Shown here one piece after another: positions 35,790 to 48,699 of a stretch of 64,000 nucleotides of DNA. Origin of the DNA: Odobenus rosmarus divergens (Eukaryota; Chordata; Mammalia; Carnivora; Odobenidae); the NCBI RefSeq assembly GCF_000321225.1, contig NW_004451672.1, forward strand, positions 124,001 to 188,000. The letters are read 5' to 3'. Made by a program: the position numbers and the translations under genes. Each line of letters begins with the position of its first letter. Positions within the stretch are counted from its first letter, which is position 1. The notes beneath the pieces are model-generated. The model saw only the letters and a list, made by a program, of their open reading frames with translations. It did no database searches and was not told the DNA's origin.

Positions 35790-35809
35790 AAGAATATATT
35801 ATAAATTAT

Positions 35810-36801
35810 GAACAGATTAAATGTGAACAACTGGAAGTAATTATATAGTTATGTCGTGAGGAATGCAAGAGAACGGGGAAGACAAGAAAGAGGTGTGGGC
35901 AAATTACTTTTTCATCAACCAGAGAAAGAAATCTATAAATAGAATTGAATTACAAAATAAGCACGAGTGCGCAGGTGGTAAGCCACGTGTGAAATCTCCA
36001 GGAGACCGCCTCCGGAGGCTTGGTCAGTCCTGGAGACCTGAGCAGGAAGCGTGGGTTTCAGTAGGTACTCTCTGTATCCTTTGATAGTCTGGTTTTTCTT
36101 AAAGAACAGAATTAGAAGATGAGATGTTTCTGAATATGATATCACTAATTATTGAGAAAAGGGCCAGAAATGGGGTGAGGGTCTCAAAGTGAGGATGGGC
36201 TTTCTCCCCCATGATCATTCTGAGAACTCGTGAGAGAGGGGAAGATTTCTCTGGCATCGCCTGCTCATTGCCTCCTCGGGAGGTCTTCGATTCTGTCTGG
36301 AATTTGCCTTTTTCACACACTTTGGGGGGATTTTGCTTTCACAGCTCATATGGTGACAGCTATGACTGCACCCAAGCTCAGTGATTCCACAGTCGGTGAG
36401 AAGTGGGCTTTCACAACCGTCCTGAGGTGGTGCCTGATGGGACTGAGATGCCTGGAGATAGAGCCCTTCAGGAAGATCAAGTCTCTTGTGTTTTCCGTGA
36501 GTGAAGTTGGGTCTGGGAAGGAAGCGGAAGGGTTGGGTGGTGCACTTATTTCTCTCTCAGTCCACAGCTGCTCTTCAGTTCATTGTATTGATTATAAGCA
36601 ACATTGACAATAATCATTGCACAAAAGTGAAAGTAATTCATACTAATCTGTGCCATATGGATAAACTTCTTTTATTAGCCATGGATGACAAGACCATTCA
36701 GAAGACGCTTTAGCAGTTAGGTTTCATCAACTGCACAAAGACACAGACGAATGCTTCCCCAAAGGCTTAGCCTACGTGATTAATTTTCCTGCCTTAAGTG
36801 T

Positions 36802-36833
<32 letters not shown>

Positions 36834-37720
36834 CTGCTGCAGGTGTGGAGAGAGCCACTCTTCTGCTCTGTGAAATCCTTCTTTCCGCTCCTCTGCTTTC
36901 CGTGTCTTCCCAAGGTCAACCTTCACATTCCTAGAGGTTTGCTCTCTCCAGGCAGTACTTTGCTCCTGCCCTTGGTCCTTGAAGGACTGTTGAATCCTTG
37001 TTGGTTATTTTGAGCTTGCTGGATGCTCTCCAACCTCCAACTTGATAAATAATGAGTCCTTTTATGTTTCATGGTAGAAATCAATAAGTAGCACTTTAAT
37101 TGCTCAAAGGAAAAGGAAAAGAAAGGGAAATTGCAAAGGAATTTAGGAAAGGGTTAATTTCTGCCTGTTTGGAAGAGAATGAGAAAGAGGCTCCCCCAGG
37201 GCTTGTGCTTCCTCTGAGTGGTATTGAAATGTAAGCAGCAACCAACAGTCTGGTTAATAACAATTCATGCCACTGTCAATCTTTTTGACCAATGTCATCA
37301 ATATTTTACACTGCAAAATAACAACAATTAAGAATCAGGACCAGGAGAAGCACTTGGGGGCAAACGTGTTTCAAAGGCGACAGTGAAATTGACGACGCCG
37401 AGCCAGCGCTTCCCATAGACGGTCCAGAAAAGGTTTGCTGTGATTTCTTTTTTTTCCAAACAATATGAATCACCCCTAGTTATTACAGAGGGATGTGATG
37501 TATAGGAAAGATACCATAATTCCAGTCTGTAAAACTCAGATAAATCAAGTAGGCATGCCAGGGGTAGTTCGCGTACTCAGGACTTACGTGGGTGAGGTGC
37601 TAAAGAAATGAATTCAAAACTAAAAACTGAATTAAAGAGAACCTTAGCAAATTTCAACATGATATGCAAGCAAGCCTGCAAAGAATATCAAAAAAATTAA
37701 AAATTCCATTTTCCCCTCCA
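35810..37720. other. No recognised repeat family (about 1.9 kb) apart from one (TG)n
   Basis: Unique-looking, moderate GC. The 125-codon frame at 36230-36607 has no recognisable domain. Confidence 0.4.
36798..36833. repeat. (TG)n microsatellite with one C interruption
   Basis: About 17 TG units with a single 'tc' variant near the start. The Cys/Val-repeat frame across it is an artefact. Confidence 0.97.
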
Positions 37721-37741
37721 AATTCAACTTTTGTAAGTTTT

Positions 37742-37922
37742 TTTTTTGAAAGATTTTTTTTTTTTTTTTGAGAGAGAGGCAGGTGTTCAGGAGCAGGGGG
37801 GTGGTGGCAGAGGGAGAGGGAGAAGCAGACTCCCTGCTGAGCAGGGAGACCTATGTGGGACTAGATCCTAGGACCCTGGGCCGAAGGCAAAGGCTTAATC
37901 AACCAAGCCACCCAGGTGCCCC
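37742..37922 (-). mobile_element. SINEC, antisense, diverged
   Basis: Reverse-complement element from 'gaaagattttttttttt' to 'aaccaagccacccaggtgcc', with a deletion around the B box ('aggaccctgggccgaaggc'). Target-site duplications at 37725-37741 and 37923-37939 match with three differences, which fits an older copy. Confidence 0.9.
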
Positions 37923-38129
37923 CAATTTTCATAAGTTTTAAGAGAGGTGAAATTAGCCTTTGTTTTGTTTATCCAACTTATTAATGAAAATGAAAGCAGT
38001 AAGGCATCAAAATCAAAATTCCATTTTATTTATTACATGAGCTTGAGTTGAGCTTTTACCCATTTTCATGTCATTTCAGGTTCAGATTTTAAGCATTAGT
38101 TTTGAAGTTTACTAATCAGACATGGCCAA

Positions 38130-38460
38130 AAACACACCTGTAGTCAAAGCAAAGTCGGGGCTTATTTACCCAGCTGCAGCCAAGGGAAAAAGGACACCCC
38201 TAGAATTCAAGAGGGTCTCAGTACAGGGGATTGGGGCAGAGCCTCTTGTAGGACGGCCTTGAAGGGGTCTGCGAGGTGGGAGTCCTGGGTTGGGTGTCCT
38301 CATGGGGTGCAGCAGCAGGTGACTGGGTATCTACATCTACCTTTGTCCGGGGGTTGGGAATGGTAAGGCAGGTCTGGAGTTGTGTTGGTAAAGAAGCACT
38401 GACACTCAGGACATATGGGTTGTTTTCAAAGTTCTGTTCCTCTCTGTTAATGCTCTGATA
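38130..38460. repeat. Possible LTR-like sequence, family unknown
   Basis: 'aagcaaagtcggggcttatt', 'ccagctgcagccaagggaaa' and 'tcaagagggtctcagtacag' suggest an antisense retroviral LTR ahead of an A-rich microsatellite. I cannot assign it to a family. Confidence 0.3.
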
Positions 38461-38477
38461 AAAGCACTGTTTCTGCT

Positions 38478-38520
38478 AAAAAAAAAAGAAGAAAGAAAGA
38501 AGAAAGAAAAAAGAAAGAAA

Positions 38521-38557
<37 letters not shown>

Positions 38558-38646
38558 AGAAAGAAAGAAAGAAAGAAAAAAGAAAGAAAGAAAGAAAGAA
38601 GAAGGAAAGAAAAAAGAAAGAAAGAAAGAAGAAGGAAAGAAAGAAA

Positions 38647-38698
<52 letters not shown>

Positions 38699-38720
38699 AG
38701 AAAGAAAGAAAGAAAAAGAA
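38478..38720. repeat. (GAAA)n / (GAAAGAAAAA)n microsatellite, about 240 bp
   Basis: Purine-only tract of GAAA units with GAA and GAAAAA interruptions, starting from a run of ten A residues. The minus-strand Ser/Phe/Leu-rich frame is an artefact of the repeat. Confidence 0.97.
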
Positions 38721-40490
38721 TTCACCAGACCCCCTCTTCTTGTCTGGGTCCTTTTGGGATCATTCAAAATGCTCTTAGGAATTCTTATATGAAACAATTG
38801 ACAAGAGAGACATCATTTATGAAAAAGTCTTGAGGAGACAGTCACTTTTTGATACTTCATAAAACACATTTTTCAAAATCCTCATTTCATTAATGTGTGC
38901 ATGCCGCATCATCCAACGGTGCTGCCAAGGGCATCTTAGAGCACCCAGCGTTCTCTTTCAAATGCATTTACATTGCTATCTGCTAGGAAATTGGAAATGA
39001 TTTTCAATCTCCTCATGATTTTGGCACCTATGGACAGGACCCAAGTGTTTCACCTTCTATCAGATTACACACCACATGGTTAAAAATTTGTATTTCACAG
39101 CATGTGTGTGCATTGCGTTTTCCATTCTTAGCGGCATGGTGGGAACATTACACAAAGGAACTCCACTGTTTTTATTTCACTTCCTGGCATGCACTTGGTA
39201 CCAACACCTTCTCTACTGCGGTCTCACTGCTGAGTAAGAAAGGAAGGAACGAAAGGCAAGACAAACAAGGCTGCCCCACTCCTCTGTTTCTGTCACTGGC
39301 ATCTTTGGCAGCTTATGTGGTTGGCTAATGCAGGCCAGTTCCAGGAGCAAGAAAGAAAGGAATGGCTCCTGGGTTGTGTTTGAGAATGCATCACCTTTCT
39401 CCTGCATCCAGAGCCAGTTCTATCCTAAAGGCAAGTGTGGCCTTGGGGGCTGGCTGATCATGACCCTTCTTAGTTCTACCTGTAACCCACTTGCCTGTTC
39501 TCCTTGTGGATCTTGCAGAGCTTCCAGGCACCACTAGTGCTGCTGGGACTTTCTGAGTGCTGAACGCCGATGGGGAGGACAGGGAGTTCTGCGGACAAGT
39601 ACAGAGCCCCTGTCTCCTCAGCCCCAGCATGCTTATCATCCACTAGGCTTTACTTCCTAAACCAAGTTCAAAGAGGAGTTATTAAGAATTCAAGATGGCA
39701 TCAGCAGAGCTTTAACTTGAGTGGGCCCCCCACCCACACCCACGACTCTGGTCCTGCTCATCAGTACATAGGCATGCTCCTCTTCCTCCCATGGGGGAAA
39801 CACAAACAGACACACAAGAAAACACTTGACCCCACTTTCCCTCCAGCTACCACTCAGCTTCACTTCTTCTCTTAGAGCAAAACCTTTGAAAGAGTTCCCT
39901 CTACATCTAATCTCCAGTTTCTCTGTTCCCATTTTCTATGGAGTCCGCTGACATCAGGGTTTTGCCCACATCATGGTCACAAAGCTGCTCTTCCCAGAGT
40001 CACTAATGAGCCAAATCCAGCGCCAAATCCTAGTCCTGATCTTGATGTGCAAACATGTTCTTGCTGTCATTCTGTCTGCTGGCTTTCTAGATGCCACGCT
40101 TCATGCTCCATGAGCTCCTTCTATTCTCCCACGGCATGTGCCTCTTTAGCCACCCTCTGCACTCCCCAGACCATGTGTTGACATGTTCAGGGAGTCTCCT
40201 ATGCACCCCCTTTTCTGCCCCTCTAGCATCCTGCTGCCTAGAAGTGAATGAAGTAACCGGAGATCTATTCAGTCATCATGGCTCACAAGGATGATGGGCC
40301 AACAGTGGCGGTAACAAAAACAGAGATCTGGGGGGATGCTTAGGACGTCACTGGATTTTCATCTATTCATGGCTGGTCTTCCCAACTTCTCTACATGGAT
40401 AAAATCCTGGTGCTTTGGGTTTTCTGTAACATACAGCTGAATCTGTGATACACATTCTGAGAAATTGTTCCTAACTGCCACCATTTTCTA
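38721..40490. other. No recognised feature (about 1.8 kb)
   Basis: Moderate-GC unique-looking sequence with several overlapping short frames on both strands. None resembles a known protein. Confidence 0.4.
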
Positions 40491-40506
40491 GAATATATAG
40501 CTTGGT

Positions 40507-40706
40507 TGGGGCGCCTGGGTGGCTCAGTCGGTTAAGCGGCTACCTTCAGCTCAGGTCATGATCCCAGGGGCCTGGGATCAAGTCCCGAGTCAGGTCGGGC
40601 TCCCTGCTCAGTGGGGAGCCTGCTTCTCCCTCTCCCTCTGCCTGCCGATTTGCCTACTTGTGCTCTCTCTCCATCTCTCTGTCAAATAAATAAATTAAAT
40701 CAAAAA
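40507..40706 (+). mobile_element. SINEC, sense
   Basis: 'ggggcgcctgggtggctcag' head, A box 'tggctcagtcggtta', a small duplication after the B box ('gagtcaggtcgggctccc'), and tail 'caaataaataaattaaatc'. Imperfect target-site repeats ('aatatatagctt' at about 40492, 'aatatatacagctt' at about 40707) flank it. Confidence 0.94.
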
Positions 40707-41079
40707 AATATATACAGCTTGTTCTAAATATAAGCAAAACATTTACAAGATGAAAATTCCTTTGGATAGGGAGGGTCAGTACAACTGACTGGGAATGGGA
40801 TACAACTTAGTTGTCCCTCTGTCCATGGCAAGTAATTCCTATTTCTGAATTCTTGAGACAATAGGACTTAAGTTTATGTTTGAAAACAGATGAAATCTTG
40901 TATAGAAGCCTAACTGTTAGTTGAGAATATATTAAAGAATTGAAACACATACTTTTTTATTATTCCAAAAACATTATTGTATTATCATTCTCATTTGGAG
41001 ATACAATCCATTTGTTATTGAACATTTTATGTAAGGTGTTAATTCTCCTTAGGATTTATTTTTTCTCATATGAACCTGT

Positions 41080-41612
41080 ACCTTTTTTTTGGAAAAGTCT
41101 ATATTCTATCCATTTCCTTATGATGATGACTTTGTCATAAATCACGTGACTGTAAGTCTGCTTCTAAAAGTTATATTTTGTCATTGACTACTGGTCAAGT
41201 GGTCAAAAGTTGTACATTATCATACAGATTTGATTATTATAGCTTTAAAATAAGTCCTAAAACCCGGTTGTTTACATTTGTCCAGTTTTGTTCTTTTTCA
41301 TGGTTCCTGTAGGAAATTATGGCATGTCCCATTTCCATATAAATTTTAGAATAAGCTTGTCAGTGTTCACAATAAACATGCCGCAGTTCTGACTGGGATC
41401 ACTTGAATCTACAGATTTACTTGATATTACATACTTTTTCTTAATTTTCTATAGTGATTTGTAGAAATATAATTGAGTTTTGTAAGGTGACAGATGGTAA
41501 TTACCCTTACTGTGGTGAGCATAGAATGTATAAAATTGTCAAATCACTACATTTTACACCTGAAACTAATATAACATTGTATATCAACTGTACTCCAACA
41601 ACAACAAAAAGA
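41080..41612. mobile_element. L1 fragment with inverted 5' part (twin-priming-like)
   Basis: 41080-41470 reads as antisense ORF2: 'ctttgtcataaatcacgtga', 'gattattatagctttaaaat', 'catataaattttagaataag'. From about 41480 the sequence is a sense L1 3' end: 'gtaaggtgacagatggtaat', 'acacctgaaactaatataac', 'tatcaactgtactccaa', then an A-rich tail. An antisense ORF2 segment abutting a sense 3' UTR is the classic product of twin-primed reverse transcription. Two independent fragments are an alternative. Confidence 0.55.
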
Positions 41613-41809
41613 ATTAAGTAAATTTAATGAGTTGCCATAAGTTGGGTCAAAGGAAGACCTTTATTTGCAACTTGAGTGAAAGATGTCTTGTTTCCTTTAG
41701 CTATAGAGATCTGAAGTGAGAAATATTTTCATTTCTTCTGGGATTCTTGCTGCTTATAATAAAAATAAATTTCCTTTGTACGGATAAAAATGATCTCAGT
41801 TAGGTCTCA

Positions 41810-41958
41810 CATTCTTCAAGGCTGAAATTATTACCTCCATTACTAATGAGAAATAAGTTCAGGAAAGCTAAATCAGTTGTTGATGAATAGACAGTGTCAG
41901 AGGTGGGTCTTGAACATAGATATTCTGACTCCAAATCCAGGGTTCTTTTCATATAAAG
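41810..41958 (-). repeat. MIR SINE relic, antisense
   Basis: 'ttattacctccattactaat', 'gtcagaggtgggtcttgaac' and 'attctgactccaaatccagg' follow the antisense MIR consensus closely, including the 'gggattcgaacccagg' equivalent. Confidence 0.65.
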
Positions 41959-41959
41959 A

Positions 41960-44430
41960 TTGCTTTATTAAGTAACATATATTTGTATCCAGACTCAAAA
42001 ATAGACATCAAGAGTCTACTGTCACTTTGACATCTGAACTCCAAGTTTGTTGATTTTTATTGGTCATCAGTGTGATCTGGACCATGCTGAGTGTTAAGAA
42101 GAACAAATCAAAATTTTCAAGTCATTATGGAATACATAACATTGATAGGCAACATTTATTACTACCCAATGGATGAATCTCTCCTTTTCCTTCCTGGACA
42201 AAGTTGACAGTTACATAACGATGACATGAACTAGGCTATGGGATTTAGTCATACTTAGGGTGACTTAAATCCAATTGCCACACTTAGAGTTACTTATCCA
42301 TTGCTATGAATGCCTTGACTTATTGGAACCCACTGGCAAAACCCACAGTATTCTGCTAGAATAAGATATTTTCACCACAGTCAAGCAGAATAATGCTGGT
42401 AGGGATGAGAATTGAATATATCAGAATCCCTATTTTTCATGATTGAGGCTAAGGAAAAGTGGAGAGCCAAATCAATTTTCTGACCTGGTAAAATGGCTTA
42501 ATATCATTTTAGAAATTGAAGACATTATAAATATAATCCATTTTAAACTTTTTAACACTAGATATAAAGCAGAAAATATAATTCTTTATTGGGAGCTCTT
42601 ACAAAGGAAACATTATATTTTCAGTTATTACGTTAAAATTAGCATGTTAGAAAATACTAATTTTAAAAAGCAAAGGTTACTGGTTAAAATGATCCAATCC
42701 TTTTTAGTCATAAAATCTAACTTCTTTTAATATTTACATGTATGATAATTTTGATGAGAAATAATGCAGAACTGCAGTAAGGAAAAGAGATGATGAAGAG
42801 CATTTAAAAACGAGTACTGTTGTAAGGGTCTTAGCATCTACTTGGAAGTACCTCCTAGCACTTTTATACAAATTTAGGACCAGGACTGAGGAGACTGTGT
42901 TCCATCCTCTGGATTTGAGCTCATCACACAAACTCTTCTGAAAAATAATGGTTATAGCATTATCATCTGGTAGGATTCTTTTTCTTCTTTTAATTGCAGA
43001 GATATCAGTATTTTTACTCCAATTACTCCTAAATTCAGAGCCATTACACTGACAAATATATATATTCATATATTATATAGAAATATATTTGTGTATATAT
43101 TTATATATATGGTATGCATATATATTGAATATAAAAAATCTTGACTTCAAAGAATTTTACTATTTAGATGTTGGGGGAAAAATGTATGTGATAAAATTGT
43201 CAGTGTCAAATAGTGTTCTTAATCAAAAGCCCAAGTTATCTACACACAGTGATCTTGCTAGAAAACGTGATATTCATATCCACACTGCACTATACTTATC
43301 AGAATCTAGGTTGTGGGAAATGACATTTATGGGGACTTTTTAAAGTACTTGAAATCTATTTGTCTAGATCAGGGACTGGTCATTTGGAGCACACATTACC
43401 AGATGGTAATCAGATTCAGGTATCTGCTTTAAGCCAGAACCATGGTCCCCTGAAATGCTCTATAAATTCTGGGTGTATTGAATTGCCCTTCTCTGGGGAG
43501 ATGCTCCATGCCTTTCACAGGTCCTCAAAGATTAGAAAAATATAAATGATGTCATTTGGGGTCATAAAATCCCTTTCACTGAATTGTATTTTGGTCTTGT
43601 CGTCCATCACGAACCTTAAATGCAGAACTTCATGGAACGATCGCGTCGGTGTAACCACTACATTTATTGTGGGGATTTTGTTTCATGAAGTTGCGTCCAC
43701 GACGTGACTACAAAGGAAAATTGTGTTTCACAGTGGAGTACCTGGGACAGCTGTGACCCTGTGCTTCCTCTGAGCAACCTGTCCCTACTGTCTCATAGAT
43801 ACTCATTGTTTCTACCTGTCCTTATTGGATGCAGGTGGTGGCAGAAACTGCTGTAGGACGGGGGACCTCATCCTAGACAAAACAGATGAAAGCCCTCTTC
43901 TTTACAGAGTCTCCATCTTGTGACTCCATGAATTTTACTTTCCAGGGGCTGACCTTGTGGACATGGGGCATTGTGAATTGGAAAACTGATGCACTTCTTT
44001 TCATGTCTTAGCTGTGAGGAAGTCCTCAGACCTCTTACAGGCCTGCTATAGCAATCGTGTTGGATTTTACAGTACAGATTTGTATGAACTCACTTTCTTC
44101 TTTTATTCTATTTCCCTTCATCCTAATGTCTTTCTACATTTTGAAACCACTTTAAATTTTCTTGAAAATGCAACAACAAATAAAATTTAAAAGTAAAGCT
44201 ATCTCAGTTAATTATTAACAGATGATTTAAAGCAGGGTATGTATTCTTTAATCAAAAAGATTTCTAGTCGCGTTTCAGGGAATTTGGAATACAAGTTATA
44301 TTTGCTTTATTTCTCCTGGAATTTTGAATAACCCAGAATAAAGCCCCAGGTTAAGCAAAATAGTTCATGAAAAATCTGAGACTTTTGAATTTTTTTTTTT
44401 TAAGGAGCCCTCCAACAAACCCAGGTGTTT
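41960..44430. other. No recognised repeat family (about 2.5 kb)
   Basis: AT-rich, no SINE or LINE identified. An (AT)-rich tract lies at 43059-43125. I see no exon-like structure. Confidence 0.4.
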
Positions 44431-44439
44431 TACCAATGA

Positions 44440-44640
44440 TTGATTTTATGCAGGACTGGTTACATGATTTCTGACCCCCAATGCAAGATGAAAATGCAGG
44501 GTCCCCTGCTCGAGGCATATTAACAATTTTTAGACAGTGCCAGCAGATCATAAACTAAGGTCAGGCTGTTCTGGACGAGGGGCCCTGTGTGACCTCACAA
44601 ATCCTACACGCATGAATCTGACCAGGTCATGGATGTTAGA
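44440..44640. repeat. Interspersed repeat of unnamed family
   Basis: 'cccccaatgcaagatgaaaa', 'tgcagggtcccctgctcgag' and 'cgaggggccctgtgtgacct' match a dispersed mammalian repeat I remember by sequence ('aagatggcgacagcagagcattaaacc' type) but cannot name. Confidence 0.35.
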
Positions 44641-44644
44641 GTCT

Positions 44645-45135
44645 AATTTTTGGTGAAGTTCAATTTTCCTGTTTTAAAAAAAAATTGTTTTGGTGCAAGT
44701 TAGAAGAAGTGAACCATGAGAGAACTATTTCACAATGTGAATGTGAGGACATGATAGTGTCTGCTGGCCTCAGTCCCACCATGGGGGAGATCTCCAGGCA
44801 TGCCATGATGCTAGCATGCCTCACGCTGAGTGTATGACCATCTAAAAGCACAGTAGGGGTGATTACTCTGCTTATAAAGAATTGCTGGCAGTGACACAAA
44901 GAATTCAACTGCAGGGTCTTTCAGCATCAAAGGAACTAGGAAAACATCTACTGTGATACACTTAATGAAATGTCATTAACTTGAACTTGGGACAGTCATT
45001 TTACCTCTTGGTGAAAATTTCATAATCTTTTTTATTCAAATATCTTTGTTATTCTAAAGAGTGTCATAGGCTGGTGAAATACATTTGCAGAAAGTTAATA
45101 AGATCTGAGAAAACTGACCAAAGCTGGGGGTAGGG
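44645..45135. other. No recognised feature (about 0.5 kb)
   Basis: Unremarkable. Includes an inverted repeat 'ggcatgc...gcatgcc' at about 44797-44820. Confidence 0.35.
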
Positions 45136-45144
45136 GGAAGCTTC

Positions 45145-47050
45145 CTGAAACTAATGGGATATTATAGCAAGGATGCAGAACACAAGGTTAATATACATAT
45201 GTCAATCACAGCACCATTTATATGAGCACCCCAGAAATGAAATATTTAGGTATAAATCTAACAAGAGTTTATGAGAACAACTACTTTGATGAATGAAATC
45301 AAATGACTACGTAAATGGAGAGAGATTCCATGTCGGTGGACAGGAAGACTCAACTTTGTCAAGATGTCAGTTCTTTTACTTTGATTTGTAGATTCCACAC
45401 AATCCTCAATAAAGATCTCAGCAGGTCATTGTGTGGAGAGCAACAAACTAACTCTCAAGTTTAGAGGGAGATGCAAATGACCCAGAGCAGCCAACATTTC
45501 TGAAAAGGAAGAACTAAGTTGGAGGATTGATATTTCTCAACATCAAGACAATGTGGTATTGGTGAAAAAAGAAACAAACAGATCAACGTAACAGTGGAGA
45601 CCCACAAATAGAGTAAACTAATCTTTGACCAAGGAACAAAGGCAGTAGAGAAATATAGTCTTTTCCACAAATGGCACCGGAACATCTGGACCTCCACATG
45701 CAAAAAAAAATTAATCTAGACATAGACCCTACAACCTTCACAAAAATGAAGTCAAAATGGGTTATAAACATAAATCTAAAACCCCTAGAAGAGGATGTAG
45801 GAGAAAAGCTAGATGACTTTGGGTTTGAGGATGACTTTTTTGATACAATGCCAAAGAGACGATCCATGAGAGAATAGATAAAATTAAAATCTTCTGCTCT
45901 GCAAAAGACACTGCCAAGAACATAAGGAGACATGCCACAGACTGGGAGAAAATTTTTGGAAAAGACACATCTGATAAAATATACAAAGAAGTCTTAAAAT
46001 CCAGCAATAATGAACAACTGATTTAAAAATGTGCAACTGATCTGAACAGACACCTCACCAAAGAGGATACTCAGATGGAAAATAAGCACAGGAAAAGCAA
46101 GTTAAAACAATACTGAGAGTCACATCATATATCATCAAGATAAAGCAAATTAAAACAACAATGAGATTCTCCTACATACCTATTAGAATGGTCAACATCC
46201 AGAATGCTGAAAATGCCAAATGCTCATGAGGATACAAAGCAGCAGAAACTCTCAGTCAATGCTGGTGGGAATCCACATTGGTACAGGCACTTTGCAAGTC
46301 AAGTGTTTGGTTTTTTGCAAACTAAACATTCTTTTACCATAAGATCCAGCAATCATGCTCCTTGGCATTCACTTAAAGGAGTTGAAAACGTATGTTCACA
46401 CAAAACCTGCACACAGATGTATATAGCAATTTCATTCATGATTTCCAAAACTGGGAAGTAACCAGGATATCCTTCAGTAGGTGAATGGATAAACTATGGT
46501 CCATCCAGACAATAGAAACTTATTCAGCGCTAAAAAGAAATGAGTACTGAAGCCATAAAGAGACATTGGAGGAACCTATAATGCATATTACTCAGTGAAA
46601 GACACCAATCTGAAAGGTCTACACCCTGTAGGATTCCAACTCTATGACATCCTGGAGAAGGCAAAACTATGGAGAGAGGAAATGATCTGTGGTTTCCAGG
46701 GGTTGGAGGGAGGGGGGAATGAATGGTCAGCATAGGGAATTTTTAGGGCAGTGAATGACTCTATGTGACACTATAATGGTGGGTACATGTCATTATACAT
46801 TCGCCCAAACATAGAATGAACAATACCGGAAGTCTACCCTAATGTTAAGTATGGACTTTGGTTGATGATGATGTGTTAATATAGGCTCATCATTGTAACA
46901 AATATTCCACTCTGGCACAGGATATGGTTAATGGGGAGGCTGTGCATGTGTGGGAACAGAGGGTATGTAGAAACCCTCTGTACTTTCCATTCAATTTTGT
47001 TGTGAACCTTAAAGTGCTCTAAAAATAAAGTGTATTAAAAATATAAAAAC
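45145..47050 (+). repeat. L1M (L1MB-like) fragment, sense: ORF2 3' part and 3' UTR
   Basis: Sense ORF2 landmarks occur in order: 'gcaaggatgcagaacacaag', 'tgacttcggtggacaggaag'-type target region near 45340, 'cctagaagaggatgtaggag', 'tctgctctgcaaaagacact', 'gctggtgggaatccacattg'. The 3' UTR then shows 'gtgaatggataaactatggt', 'aggctgtgcatgtgtgggaa', 'tcaattttgttgtgaacct' and 'taaaaataaagtgtattaaa'. The frame is broken by stops throughout. The element is truncated to about 1.9 kb and has no coding capacity. Confidence 0.8.
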
Positions 47051-47054
47051 ATGG

Positions 47055-48570
47055 TATGGATTCAGTGACGATTATCCTTAGGAATTTTATGTCATTGAAA
47101 TACTTGATTTTTATTGTGAATCTGAAATGCAAAGGCAAAGAAGCAGACATTGCCTCATGCAAAGAATCCAGGTTTTGGTGAAGCATTCTGGATTGAGGTG
47201 TTTTTTTAGGATTACATTTTCATGTTTTATCCTAATTCTAGATGTTAAGTCACCAGATAAATCTGTTTCCCTTTCCTTCTGTCTTAACTAAAACATTAAT
47301 GTTGGACCCAAATGGCACTTTCTCAATTTTACAATTTACCCTCCTTCTGGGAATGGGTAAAGTGCACACACTCTCCCAGGAGATCAGGTGTCGTGCCTAG
47401 AATGGTTACCCTCACATGGAGGACTTTTGAACCTCGAGTAAATAATAATTGTAATCAAGCTCTCCACCCATAATCGTCCAAAAGCTGAACCAAGAACCTG
47501 AGAGGCATGGCTTTCAGTGTGATTTATGCCCCTGATTTTTCAATTTGAAAGAGCTTGTCAGATTTCTTGACATTCAGAGAAGATGTTTTTCTTTTTCTAC
47601 TGTGGATAAATGTTCATTATCCTTAATTGGCGTTAAGTGTGAGCATCTTGCTCGTGATTGCCCATCAGTCCGCGGCTCCTAGTTCAGCCTCATTAGGTTT
47701 CCTGTTTACACTCACTATAAGGAAACAGGTTAGAAATATTATAGGCAGGGCCTAAAAGCCTTCAAAAAATATTTGCATTGTGTCAAATTGCCAGTCCTTG
47801 CACAAGCTAACAATTTATTTTCTCCTCATAACCGTGAATGCTACAAATTTTGTGGCTTACACTGCAATTTCATTTAAAAAGCATTATAGCCTGCAATCTG
47901 AGTTCATTTGGTGCTAGTCTGGTAAATGGCCATCTCTCATATCAAAAATTTCAATCTAAGTACTGATCGGTGGGTTAATATTATAGAAAGTGTGCCCTAG
48001 GGGAACATAAAGAGATGGTTGGATTTTAGGGCCTGGTAAAATAGTTCTGTACTCCAAAACGGAAACTGTTTAATCAACAAAACGACATGGAATAAATATG
48101 CCCCTTCCTGGTGTTTCAGTTTGAGTGATCCTTCACCAAAATCTTACAATTTTTTATCATGTACTTTTGTTTGTTTCAGATGTTAATTTTAAAAGGTCTA
48201 TTCATTTTCTAGAAGCATAAATTGATATATAGACATACTGCCCTGCAAATAAATAAAATAAAAATAAAATTGAAATATTTTTGCAAATATTTAGAAACCC
48301 TGTGATAGCTTCTTTGGCATTCACTGTGGGGTCTCGCGGGGTGGTCTTCTCTGCACCCAATCCCCCTCTTTTTATGAGTTAGGAGAGGTCCTTTAATAAA
48401 ATTTTGGTATTGAATGCCTGAGTATTATTCCTCATGAGTAGCATTTTCTTGCAGGGTCATCTTTCAAATGGTTGGAGGGAGACAGGGCTGACTGCTCCCC
48501 AGTGGGCCCATGGCAGTCCCATGCCCAGCATGTCAAAACCCTGTGCAGTAGCACCCATGATAGCCAGCAG
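47055..48570. other. No recognised feature (about 1.5 kb)
   Basis: No gene or named repeat identified. Confidence 0.4.
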
Positions 48571-48574
48571 GATA

Positions 48575-48695
48575 GGCGTTATTATCTTCCATGTGCAGTC
48601 AGATGCACCCGGGCTCCGAAGACTAAGGAATTTGCTCAGGGCTCCAGGGGAGGCAGTGATGAACTGTGGTGCCAGCCCTGGGCTTCTTAGGATTC
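48575..48695 (-). repeat. Possible MIR relic, antisense
   Basis: 'ggcgttattatcttccatg', 'actaaggaatttgctcaggg' and 'gtggtgccagccctgggctt' fit the antisense MIR order loosely. Confidence 0.4.
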
Positions 48696-48699
48696 ACAT

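Noticed and set aside
38447..38797. Ser/Phe-rich 116-codon minus-strand frame
   Set aside because: It is a translation of the GAAA microsatellite.
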